Source: Methanocella_A sp049676595 | GTDB lineage: Archaea; Halobacteriota; Methanocellia; Methanocellales; Methanocellaceae | DNA: 64,000 nt | NCBI RefSeq assembly: GCF_049676595.1 | Contig: NZ_CP187259.1 | Coordinates: forward strand, 248,001 to 312,000 | Direction: 5' to 3' | In this document: positions 57,223-64,000 of the stretch, in pieces | How positions within the stretch are numbered: the first letter of the stretch is position 1 | Layout: each line of letters opens with the position of its first letter | Position numbers and translations under genes: made by a program | Notes under the pieces: model-generated | What the model saw: only the letters and a program-made list of their open reading frames with translations | The model's database searches: none | What the model was told of the DNA's origin: nothing

Positions 57223-58839
57223 TCAGGCCTCGAGCCTGAGCCTCTTTGTCACGAACTCGGTGTCCAGCGCCAGCACGAACGGCCCCAGCTTCGGGCCTCT
57301 GGGCTTGCCGAGCAGGAGCGTGTACGCGGTCTTGAACAGCTTGGCAGGCTTGATGTCCCTGCGCTTGGCCATCTCGAAGATCTCGTACTGGGTCTCTTCC
57401 TCGGTGTGCTTCGCCTCGACGTAGTCGGCCATCTCCCGCAGGGCGTCCTTCTCTGCGTCGGTGATGTCGGCCGGTATTTCGAGGTCCTCCTTGATGGAGA
57501 TGTTGTACTCCTCGGGGCCGAAGTTATGGGCCCAGTAGCCGGCGAGCTTGACCCTGGTGAGGGCGTCCTGCTCCTGTTCCTTCGTGGCGTCGGCGGGCAG
57601 GTGGCCGGTCTTCTTGAGCGTCCGGAGGATGTGCTCCTCGTTCTTGGAGACGCTCACCATGGCCGCAAACGTGTACGGGATCCTGACTTTCCGGCGCTTC
57701 TCGATCGGAAGCATGGGGTAGACACGGTCGGCCAGCTCCTTCTCCTCGGCGTCAGCCGCCTCTATCTCGTTAAAGAATAAACGCTCGAACCGGTCGAAGC
57801 CGTCTACGAGGAAGTTGATGTTCTTGACTTCGAGGTTCTTCTGCTTCATCGGGTTCAGCGAGTAGAAGTACAGGAAGGCCTCGGGCTCCATGATCTTGTT
57901 CATGTCCTGGGTGATGTAGACGTTGCCGTGCCTCGTCGACATCTTGGCCGAGTTGACGAGGAAGAACTCGTATACCGAGTAGACGGGCGGCTGCCTCTTG
58001 AGGATGACCTTTGATATTTCCTGTCCGGAGGGCCACGAGCCTTCGTAGTGGTCCTTGCCGAAGGGCTCCATCTTGACGTCGAATATGGCCCATTGCGACG
58101 GCCACTCGAACCGCCACGGCAGCTTGCCGTTATTCAGCGAGGTGGTGCCCTTGTGGCCGCAGCCCGGCACCTCGAACTCGCCGGCGAGCGACTTGCTCTC
58201 GCAGACGTAGTCTACGGTCCAGTTGTCCAGGTCAACGGAGACTGCCTTTGCCGTGATGCGGCCGCAGTTCTCGCATATAGGATTAAAGGGAATATAGTCC
58301 TCGGGGGTGTTCTTCTGGTACCTGGAGATGACTTCCTTCGCCAGGAGTATATCCGAGAGGATGGTGCGGGTCGGGGCCTCGAACTTGCCCTCGTTGTACA
58401 ACGCGTGGTTGCTGTAGTCCTCTACTTCCACTCCAAGGGACCTGACACCGTCGAGCCACACGTTGTTGAAGTGCTCGGCCCAGGACTTGCAGCACCCGAA
58501 CGGGTCGGGGACGTGCACGTAGGGGATGCCGACGTACTTGTTCAGCTCTTTCAGTTCCGCTTCGGTCAGAATTTTCCAGTTGCCCTCACGATCGGGCATC
58601 CTCTCCGGGATCTTTCTCAGCGGGTCGCGGTCGTCGCTGGTGTGGACGTGCCTGGTCTTGACGCCCATGCTCTTGAGCGATTCCTTGATGAAATATCCTC
58701 TGAGAATGTCGTTGATGTTGCCGATGTGCTTGCCGCCGGAGGGCGATGCCGCGCACTTGACGACGATCTCGCCGTCCTTGCCGTAGCGCTCGATCACTTC
58801 GTCGGCCAGCGTGTCTGCCCAGAAAACCCTGTGAACCAT
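57223..58839 (-). CDS. lysS: Lysyl-tRNA synthetase, class I
   Basis: A 538-residue Rossmann-type synthetase that charges tRNA-Lys, found in many archaea and few bacteria. It has the HIGH-like motif ASPSGGKHIGNIND (HIGN at 38-41), KMSKS-like AKMSTRHGN (about 297-305), and a zinc-binding insert with CENCGRITAK and a later CESK/GCGH (188-227). The C-terminal helical anticodon region ends KTAYTLLLGKPRGPKLGPFV. The longer frame to 58989 adds 50 unrelated residues; MVHRVFWADTLADEVIERY at 58839 is the family start. Confidence 0.96.
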   Translation of the reverse strand: MVHRVFWADTLADEVIERYGKDGEIVVKCAASPSGGKHIGNINDILRGYFIKESLKSMGVKTRHVHTSDDRDPLRKIPERMPDREGNWKILTEAELKELNKYVGIPYVHVPDPFGCCKSWAEHFNNVWLDGVRSLGVEVEDYSNHALYNEGKFEAPTRTILSDILLAKEVISRYQKNTPEDYIPFNPICENCGRITAKAVSVDLDNWTVDYVCESKSLAGEFEVPGCGHKGTTSLNNGKLPWRFEWPSQWAIFDVKMEPFGKDHYEGSWPSGQEISKVILKRQPPVYSVYEFFLVNSAKMSTRHGNVYITQDMNKIMEPEAFLYFYSLNPMKQKNLEVKNINFLVDGFDRFERLFFNEIEAADAEEKELADRVYPMLPIEKRRKVRIPYTFAAMVSVSKNEEHILRTLKKTGHLPADATKEQEQDALTRVKLAGYWAHNFGPEEYNISIKEDLEIPADITDAEKDALREMADYVEAKHTEEETQYEIFEMAKRRDIKPAKLFKTAYTLLLGKPRGPKLGPFVLALDTEFVTKRLRLEA

Positions 58840-59042
58840 GTTATTGCCTGCCTGTCTGTGTCTCTGTTCGCCTGAATCTAAGACATCATCATATAAGTTA
58901 TTTTCTAGTTTAAAAGGACTCAAGGGGAAGTTAAGGGAAAGCCGGGGAGCTAAGCCGTAACATAAGCGGATCAGATAGGATCCGGGCACAAATTAATGTA
59001 GGAAGCTATTAGTCCCGGAGTGAAAAATTTTCTAATATCAGT

Positions 59043-59753
59043 ATGTCAGAGCTAGATAGCGGTAATTCTGATCAAGTCTACCAGATGAAAGCCCATGTAT
59101 ATCACCTGCACAATGTCTGGAGACGCTTCCTGATAAGCAAAGACAGCAGCCTGGAAGAGCTACGCCGCACAGTCCTGTGTCTCTTTAGTTTTCGCGAAGA
59201 TTTTCCGTATCTTCTGAGGTACGGTGAAGTGAGATACAGCGAGGACTGGGAAGGAGGGGGAAAAGGTGAGGCCCTGGAAGAGGTCGATCTGGCCACTGTC
59301 CCGTTACGGGAAGCAGTAGAAGTGATTAAAGCGGAGAAGACCCATGCTAAGAAGTACATTATCTATCGTCACGAGTCCCCGAGTCACGTTCACATGATGG
59401 ACGATGACCTCTTTAATATTGATGCAGATGACGAGGACTTTGATGATTATGCCAACTGGAGCATAGCAATATCGTACGAAGTAGAGCAGCCTGTAGAAGA
59501 GAACGGGCAATACCCCTTTTGTTTAGCCGGCGGGCGAGCCTCCCCTCCCGGGGAAATCTTCAACTATGCAGATTACCAGTGGCTTATTAACGAGCTGAAG
59601 AGGATGGGCCGATCTAAGCTCACCGATGCCCTGAAGAGAGCGGATGACCCGGACTACAACAGGTTTGTTCCTCTGCTTGAAAGCGGGTTCGACCCGGACC
59701 TCTTCGATATAGATTCTGTCAACCGCTGCCTGGCCGGGATCGGGAAAAAGTAG
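59043..59753 (+). CDS. Plasmid pRiA4b ORF-3-like protein, copy 1
   Basis: A 236-residue cytoplasmic protein of the pRiA4b ORF-3 (IS1096 TnpR-like) superfamily. VYQMKAHVYHLHNVWRRFLI, then SSLEELRRTVLCLFSF with an acidic middle and GGRASPPGEIFNYADYQWLI, are the family features. The family is often found near mobile elements, but no transposase is present here and its biochemical function is unknown. It is followed by a tandem paralog on the same strand. Confidence 0.85.
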   Translation: MSELDSGNSDQVYQMKAHVYHLHNVWRRFLISKDSSLEELRRTVLCLFSFREDFPYLLRYGEVRYSEDWEGGGKGEALEEVDLATVPLREAVEVIKAEKTHAKKYIIYRHESPSHVHMMDDDLFNIDADDEDFDDYANWSIAISYEVEQPVEENGQYPFCLAGGRASPPGEIFNYADYQWLINELKRMGRSKLTDALKRADDPDYNRFVPLLESGFDPDLFDIDSVNRCLAGIGKK

Positions 59754-59809
59754 CTTTGCCGGCGGGAAGCTATTATAGCCTATGATCAGTATTTCATGCT
59801 GCTGATATT

Positions 59810-60541
59810 ATGCCCGGGCTCGACTCAGATAATCCAGATCACGTCTACCAGTTAAAGGCACACATTTATAACCTGAACCACGTCTGGCGGCGCTTCCACA
59901 TAGGCACTGACAGCAGCCTGGAGCAGCTGCGGCGGACAATCATGTGCCTGTTCGACCTTCACGAAGATTTCCCGTGTGAGTTCAGGGCTGGTAGGGCCAG
60001 GTACGGGAGTCAGGTAGCAGTGGAAGGGGAAGCGGCAGGCCCGGAGAGCGTGGATTTAGCATTGGTCCCGGTGCGAGATGCGGTAGAGACAGTGAAAAAG
60101 GAAACCGCACGTAACAGGAAGAGCATCTTTTTCAGCTACGAGTCCCCCGAGTACCGTGAATCTGCCCGGCCCCGGAGCGAGCCGGCGAGCGGTGACGAGG
60201 ATGAGGAGGAAGAAGAAGGCGGCGACATTCCCGGGTTTACTCACTGGTATATCGTCATATCCTACGAGGATGAGCTGCCTGCTGCAGCAGGGCAGTCGTA
60301 CCCTGTCTGCATCGCCGGAGAGCGCGCCTCTCCCCCCGGCGCCATTCACAATTATGACCAGTACCAGTGGCTTACTAATAATATGAAGACCATGGGCCGG
60401 TCGAGATTTATCGATGTGCTGAAGAGAGGGAATCACCCCGACGACGCTGGATACATCCGCCTGCTGGAGGACGGGTTCGATCCCGCCCTGTTTAACCTTG
60501 ATACTGTGAACCTCTGCCTTTCTAAGGCTGGCAAAAAGTAG
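59810..60541 (+). CDS. Plasmid pRiA4b ORF-3-like protein, copy 2
   Basis: A 243-residue paralog of the preceding gene. Shared segments are VYQLKAHIYNLNHVWRRFHI, SSLEQLRRTIMCLFDLHEDF and GERASPPGAIHNYDQYQWLT. The acidic middle is longer (GDEDEEEEEGGD). It is GC-richer than copy 1, so the duplication is not very recent or the two have drifted under different pressures. It ends 2 bases from the convergent HD-domain gene stop. Confidence 0.85.
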   Translation: MPGLDSDNPDHVYQLKAHIYNLNHVWRRFHIGTDSSLEQLRRTIMCLFDLHEDFPCEFRAGRARYGSQVAVEGEAAGPESVDLALVPVRDAVETVKKETARNRKSIFFSYESPEYRESARPRSEPASGDEDEEEEEGGDIPGFTHWYIVISYEDELPAAAGQSYPVCIAGERASPPGAIHNYDQYQWLTNNMKTMGRSRFIDVLKRGNHPDDAGYIRLLEDGFDPALFNLDTVNLCLSKAGKK

Positions 60542-60543
60542 TT

Positions 60544-61047
60544 TTAGTCGACCAGGATGTCGGGCGACCCATACCTGTTGGTCAGGTACATCAGCGCCCG
60601 CTGGTACCTGTCCAGCCTCGCTAAGTCCCAGGATTCGACCTTCCTGAGGCGGCCGAGGTCTGAGTTGTGCTTAAGGTCGGCGATCTTTACTTTTGTCGCG
60701 AGAGGGTTCTGCCTGATGCGCCTTATAAAATAGCTGTACCTTTCCTTGCCGTTGATGTCGTAGGCACCGGATCCGGCAGCCGCGGGGTTGATCCTCTTGG
60801 TGAGGCAGTCCAGGGCGTCGACGATGTTGTCTGGGTAGCCTTTGGATCGAAGGTAGCTGAACGTGACCTTGGTGTCCTCGACCACGTCGTGCAGGACCGC
60901 CACGATCATGGCGTCCTCGTCCGCCGGGTCCAGCTCCATCATCACCTTGAGCGGGTGGAGAATATACGGTAGATCTGCCCGGTCTTTCTGGCCTTTGTGG
61001 GCCAGAGTGGCCAGGATGATCGCGTCCTCCAGGGATGGCTTTTGCAT
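60544..61047 (-). CDS. HD-domain phosphohydrolase (RelA/SpoT-hydrolase-like)
   Basis: A 167-residue metal-dependent phosphohydrolase. The HD motifs are visible: AIILATLAHKGQKDRADLPY with the first His, ILHPLKVMMELD, AVLHDVVEDT (His-Asp pair) and KVKIADLKHNSDLGRL (final Asp). This is the pattern of small alarmone hydrolases (MESH1-like), but other nucleotides are possible. Although the frame runs to 61164, the Met at 61047 with GGTGAAAC upstream avoids overlapping the neighbouring kinase gene and matches family length. Confidence 0.88.
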   Translation of the reverse strand: MQKPSLEDAIILATLAHKGQKDRADLPYILHPLKVMMELDPADEDAMIVAVLHDVVEDTKVTFSYLRSKGYPDNIVDALDCLTKRINPAAAGSGAYDINGKERYSYFIRRIRQNPLATKVKIADLKHNSDLGRLRKVESWDLARLDRYQRALMYLTNRYGSPDILVD

Positions 61048-61096
61048 CAGTTTCACCGGATATAAGTGATAAGTAAGCACAGAGATAAAAAGTTGC

Positions 61097-62119
61097 TTAT
61101 CCTCCGGGGACATCTCCAGCGCGGCGCGTCCCTTCTTCGACCAGCCGCCTCCGATACTCACCATCCCAGAACCCCAGTGAGGCGATCTTGTACAGCGACT
61201 GAGAGGTGTAGAACGGCATTATATCCTGAAGCTCTTTCCGACGCTGTCTATCCGGCTCATATGCCCGGATAAAATGGCGCACATAAGGCTCTGCCCCGTT
61301 GCCATCCCCGCCCTCGTGGGCGAACTGGTGCCACAAATCTGCCGTTATGCTCCCTAAGTCCACGCATTTGCTGCGCCGGGGCCGGCTGCGTTCTACGTCG
61401 AAGGCGTAGATGATGCCGTCTTTGATCTTGAAGTTCGAAGGGTTGGCGTCTCCGTGCACTGTGACTCCCCTCTGCCTGAAGAGTGCCGGGTACTCGTACC
61501 ACCTGGCCATGTTGCGCATGGCCTTGCGGTGATAGCCTCCCAGCGCCCCGGTTTCTTCGAGGCGGATGAGGGCTTTGAGGTACGAGTAGAACATCTCGCA
61601 CTGGTCGATGTAGTAGCTCTGGGGCATGTCCGTGTGGATGCGCCTGAGGAGGCCTGCTGTCAGCTCCAGTCCCATGTACAGGTCGGCTGGATTCCTCTTG
61701 CCGTGGATCACGTCCAGTATGAGGGACTGGAGGGTGAAGCCTCCCACGTACAGGGTGGCAAGCGCGCAGTCCAGGTGTTCGGCGCTGCCAAGAGCTCTCG
61801 CTACCTGGTACTTTCCCGACCCGAACCCTCTTCGCTCGTATTCCTTGAGGGTGGCGAATTCTGTCGCCATCTCCCTGCAGGGCTCGTAGGTCGTGCTTGT
61901 AGGGCCCAGTGTCCTGCTGAAGAACTTGACGTGGACCCGGATACCGTCGATCTGGTAAACGTTGGTGACGTGGGAGGCTGCATGCTGCTCTTTGACGGAG
62001 CTGATCTTCCACTGCCCTCCCTGCCCGAAGATTCCGGGGTTCTCTTTCGCCAGGCAGCGCAGCCACCGGTAGACGTCTTTTGCCTCAGATCTCGATGTTT
62101 CTGTACTGGTTTCCTGCAC
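61097..62119 (-). CDS. Aminoglycoside phosphotransferase (APH)-like kinase
   Basis: A 340-residue protein-kinase-like small-molecule kinase. The catalytic loop is VHGDANPSNFKIKDG (H-x-D-x5-N type) and the metal-binding Asp lies in IYAFDVERSRPR. The N-lobe includes RVHVKFFSRTLGP with the ATP-contacting Lys. Substrates may be sugars, lipids or antibiotics. The HD gene lies about 50 bases downstream on the same strand, so the two could be linked. Confidence 0.85.
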   Translation of the reverse strand: MQETSTETSRSEAKDVYRWLRCLAKENPGIFGQGGQWKISSVKEQHAASHVTNVYQIDGIRVHVKFFSRTLGPTSTTYEPCREMATEFATLKEYERRGFGSGKYQVARALGSAEHLDCALATLYVGGFTLQSLILDVIHGKRNPADLYMGLELTAGLLRRIHTDMPQSYYIDQCEMFYSYLKALIRLEETGALGGYHRKAMRNMARWYEYPALFRQRGVTVHGDANPSNFKIKDGIIYAFDVERSRPRRSKCVDLGSITADLWHQFAHEGGDGNGAEPYVRHFIRAYEPDRQRRKELQDIMPFYTSQSLYKIASLGFWDGEYRRRLVEEGTRRAGDVPGG

Positions 62120-62320
62120 TGGAAATCACCGGGGTAATGTGCTCGTGCCAGCCGAACGCAGGAAAGACAGTACGGTATCATATCTTGGGGAAGGCGAGGT
62201 GGAAGGCGGAAAGAGAACAGTATGCCGGGCTGGTGCTGTAAGTATCCTGATCGGTATCATCAGACCAGTTATATATTTAATATGAAATAAATATTATTCC
62301 CGGCCTTACCGGAGAAGGGT

Positions 62321-62968
62321 TCAGATGACAGAATCGATCCAGACGACGTCAAGTGTTTCCAGGTCGATGATGGCGGCCTGCCCTTCCGCCGCGTAGCCGG
62401 GGTTGATCAGCCAGGCGCCGTCCTTGACTTTGCCTCTGGCCTTGTGGATGTGGCCGCAGATGATCAGGTCGAACTTGTCCAGCGCGGCCCTGAGGGCCTT
62501 GCTACCCATTGCGCCCTTCGGCGTCATGTCCAGAGTGTCCAGCGGAGGCGCGTGGGTCACCAGAACTTTCCGGTCTACGGCGGGCATTTCTCTGATCAGC
62601 GCTTCGAGCTTGTTCGCGATCTCTTCTTCCGATATTTCCGACGGGGTATTGTTGCCGGTAGGGTTAGAATAGCCGATGCCCATGAACAGCGTATTCTTGA
62701 TGATCCTGGGAGACAGATCCAGGTTCACCGCGTTCGTATACCTGCCTATTCCTTCCACGACTTCCTGAGTATCCCAGTTGCCCGGAACGTAGAGTACAGT
62801 CGGACAGAGCTGCTTAAGCTCCGAAATGGTGCGGACAGCGCTAACCTCGGGACCTCCGTGGGTGATGTCGCCGCAGATAATTATAGCGTCTACCGGATCG
62901 CTCTTTTTGACGATGGCGTCGAGCCTGAAAAACTTACCGTGCAGGTCGGATAGGGCAAGTACCTTCAT
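62321..62968 (-). CDS. YfcE/MJ0936-like metallophosphoesterase
   Basis: A 215-residue calcineurin-like phosphodiesterase. Motifs MKVLALSDLHGKFFRLDAI, IIICGDITHGG, YVPGNWDTQE, VLVTHAPPLDT and IICGHIHKARGK supply the two-metal centre. The natural substrate is unknown. The longer frame to 63019 adds 17 unrelated residues, and MKVLALSDLHG is the usual start. It borders the replication origin region. Confidence 0.92.
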   Translation of the reverse strand: MKVLALSDLHGKFFRLDAIVKKSDPVDAIIICGDITHGGPEVSAVRTISELKQLCPTVLYVPGNWDTQEVVEGIGRYTNAVNLDLSPRIIKNTLFMGIGYSNPTGNNTPSEISEEEIANKLEALIREMPAVDRKVLVTHAPPLDTLDMTPKGAMGSKALRAALDKFDLIICGHIHKARGKVKDGAWLINPGYAAEGQAAIIDLETLDVVWIDSVI

Positions 62969-63104
62969 AATATTGGCATTGGTCTGGCAGATTAAAACGG
63001 TTGCGAGTGCTTGAAACAATATGACAGAGCGCTCGGTTTCCAGGTCCCCTGGCGACGGGTTGGAAAAATTAGGGAGAAATTTCTGGTAAGCTGGCGATAA
63101 GACG

Positions 63105-63132
63105 CCTACCCCTTTATTTCCAATGGAGCCTG
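63105..63132 (-). promoter_or_regulatory. Origin recognition box, inverted
   Basis: On the minus strand it reads CTCCATTGGAAATAAAGGGG, matching the copies near 63.5 kb in opposite orientation. It marks the left border of the origin. Confidence 0.75.
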
Positions 63133-63454
63133 GAATTTAGAATTACTAACTGCTAAGGCTTGAAGATTTGCATGCTTATCGAAAAGTAAGCCTAAATATC
63201 AATTATTTCAAAATTTTGATCACTTGTATGGCAATTGTTGAACCATGTTCAGGCAGAAATTTTCACCGATCCATGGATTCAGCTTTAAATTGAACTCCAT
63301 TTCACCTTTAACAGGTTATATTTAAAGTTTAACTTAATTAAATAAAAATAATTGATTTAACTATAAATCGATATCTATATATACTTTGATCTGCAAAGCC
63401 CTACAACAAGGTATTTTCATCTGATAAATTCAAAGCTTGCCTTTGGATTTTCAT

Positions 63455-63480
63455 CTCCAGTAGAAATTAAGGGGTGGGGG
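63455..63480 (+). promoter_or_regulatory. Origin recognition box
   Basis: CTCCAGTAGAAATTAAGGGG followed by TGGGGG. It has the longest G-run of the set and is the best match to the orphan motif at 161. Confidence 0.8.
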
Positions 63481-63497
63481 TATGCGGGGCATTAATG

Positions 63498-63520
63498 GTT
63501 CCAGTGGAAATGATGGCCTT
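63498..63520 (+). promoter_or_regulatory. Origin recognition box, shorter form
   Basis: GTTCCAGTGGAAATGATGGC has the perfect TTCCAGTGGAAA core but a weak G-run, like a mini-ORB. It lies 40 bases after the previous box. Confidence 0.65.
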
Positions 63521-63640
63521 ACGTCGGCACGATTTTTGATATATGGCCTCCTAACACTTTACGGACCAATTATTATGCATAAAAAATTTTGATTTGGCGC
63601 GCTGTATCGGTAAATGTAAAAACAATGTCTTTTAAGTCGA

Positions 63641-63667
63641 TTTTCCACCAGAAATCATGGGGTTTTC
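63641..63667 (+). promoter_or_regulatory. Origin recognition box near orc1/cdc6 promoter
   Basis: TTCCACCAGAAATCATGGGG plus TTTTC matches the ORB layout with core and G-run. It lies 70 bases upstream of the initiator start. Confidence 0.7.
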
Positions 63668-63703
63668 TCTACCACAACTATTAATACAGGATAGATACTA
63701 TCA

Positions 63704-63729
63704 TTTCCTCTGGAAACGCTTGGTTTTGG
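63704..63729 (+). promoter_or_regulatory. ORB-like motif overlapping the orc1/cdc6 leader
   Basis: TTTCCTCTGGAAACGCTTGG followed by TTTT ends 9 bases before the ATG. Binding of the initiator here could block its own expression, an autoregulation common in origin-linked orc1/cdc6 genes (inference). Confidence 0.6.
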
Positions 63730-63737
63730 AGAATATT

Positions 63738-64000
63738 ATGTTGACAGACAGGACCACACCACCTCTAGCCCCCGGAGGTGCCGAGGTGAAAACAGTTGCT
63801 GATGCAAGTAAAGAGGCATCTGATAATATTACTAATGATGGTAATAAAAACAGTAAGGGGCTTTTCGATAATCTCGTGAGCAGCCCTGAAGAAAAATCGA
63901 TCGACAATATCTTCCAAAACCTGCTCAGCATGAAAGGCATCTTCCAGAACAGGGAGGTCCTCCGGTCGTCCTACACTCCGGACTACCTGCCCCACAGGAT
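63738..64000 (+). CDS. orc1/cdc6: Orc1/Cdc6 replication initiator, 5' part (cut by window end)
   Basis: The first 87 residues of an archaeal origin-binding AAA+ ATPase. The N-terminal 60 residues are polar and variable (NITNDGNKNSKGLFDNLVSS). Then come LSMKGIFQNREVLRSSYTPD and YLPHR, the conserved segment before the AAA+ domain that starts with 'nrevL..sYvP..lpHR' in this family. GGAG at 63728-63731 gives a Shine-Dalgarno for the ATG at 63738. The Walker motifs lie beyond the window. Position next to the ORB cluster supports the identification. Confidence 0.88.
   Translation, partial: MLTDRTTPPLAPGGAEVKTVADASKEASDNITNDGNKNSKGLFDNLVSSPEEKSIDNIFQNLLSMKGIFQNREVLRSSYTPDYLPHR

Larger units (their letters stand above)
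62969..63737. other. oriC: Replication origin region
   Basis: A 769-base gene-free region directly upstream of orc1/cdc6. It contains one ORB-like motif on the minus strand (63105-63132) and four on the plus strand (63455-63729). Between them lies a very AT-rich stretch (about 63310-63400, e.g. TTAACTTAATTAAATAAAAA and ATCTATATATACTTTG) that would serve as the unwinding element. Inverted ORBs flanking an AT-rich core next to orc1/cdc6 is the standard archaeal origin layout. Confidence 0.85.

Noticed and set aside
58048..58875. 275-codon open frame on the plus strand
   Set aside because: Antisense to class I lysyl-tRNA synthetase; no family features.
59043..60541. Insertion sequence around the pRiA4b ORF-3-like genes
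   Set aside because: No transposase, terminal inverted repeats or target duplications are visible.

Overview
The window reads as a methanogenic euryarchaeon, most like the Methanocellales (Methanocella, Rice Cluster I). This rests on archaeal information-processing genes (L39e, L31e, LX, S19e, aIF6, aIF1A, prefoldin alpha, FtsY, PDCD5, class I LysRS, topoisomerase VI, Orc1/Cdc6), archaeal UPF0147 and ZNRD2-type proteins, and many PAS-type archaeal histidine kinases. It also rests on TATA-type and leaderless promoters and a GC-rich coding background cut by AT-rich intergenic DNA. The species assignment is an inference. The right end holds a replication origin: origin-recognition-box (ORB) motifs in both orientations around an AT-rich core, next to the 5' end of an orc1/cdc6 gene that is cut by the window edge.

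Layout. 0.3-4.3 kb: a GH15 glycosidase and two paralogous surface proteins. 4.3-8.7 kb: a conserved archaeal translation and targeting operon on the minus strand (S19e, PDCD5, PP-loop protein, L39e, L31e, aIF6, LX, prefoldin alpha, FtsY). 8.7-10.9 kb: metal-related genes (Cys-rich mini-protein, DtxR regulator, DUF2769-type protein, ferritin-like protein). 10.9-14.3 kb: a RimK-type ATP-grasp/RLAN pair, UPF0147, a membrane protein and a ZNRD2-type protein. 14.5-18.4 kb: a large secreted calcium-repeat protein interrupted by one in-frame TAG, ending in a nuclease-toxin-like domain and followed by a candidate immunity gene. 18.4-22.4 kb: a glycosyltransferase, a regulator beside a perfect palindrome, and an unknown gene paired with a PD-(D/E)XK-like protein. 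22.5-27 kb: a lipoprotein, a YhfC-type membrane protease and a TetR-controlled ABC exporter. 27.7-33.3 kb: an AlkZ/YcaQ-type glycosylase, topoisomerase VI B and A (A with an unusual toprim site) and twin thioredoxins. 33.4-41.4 kb: three histidine kinases and a flippase.

41.5-48.7 kb: an EIQ-type nuclease-like protein, a zinc-ribbon mini-protein, aIF1A, an alpha/beta hydrolase with its ArsR-like regulator, then an AT-rich accessory stretch (orphan genes, a decayed duplication, a fourth kinase) ending at tRNA-Pro. 49-57.2 kb: a membrane-anchored beta-propeller/HTH receptor, alkyladenine glycosylase, YjjX, phosphopantetheine adenylyltransferase, a gamma-carbonic-anhydrase-like protein and a membrane operon with a PrsW-type protease. 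57.2-63 kb: class I LysRS, twin pRiA4b ORF-3-like proteins, an HD hydrolase, an APH-type kinase and a phosphoesterase. 63-64 kb: the origin and orc1/cdc6.

Intergenic DNA carries several repeat families. Two long related dyad-symmetric elements both lie between convergent genes. The strongest leads for new biology are the TAG-interrupted secreted toxin with its immunity candidate, the regulator/unknown/nuclease locus at 19.9-22.4 kb, the topoisomerase VI A toprim substitution, the split RLAN/ATP-grasp pair and the membrane-bound one-component receptor.
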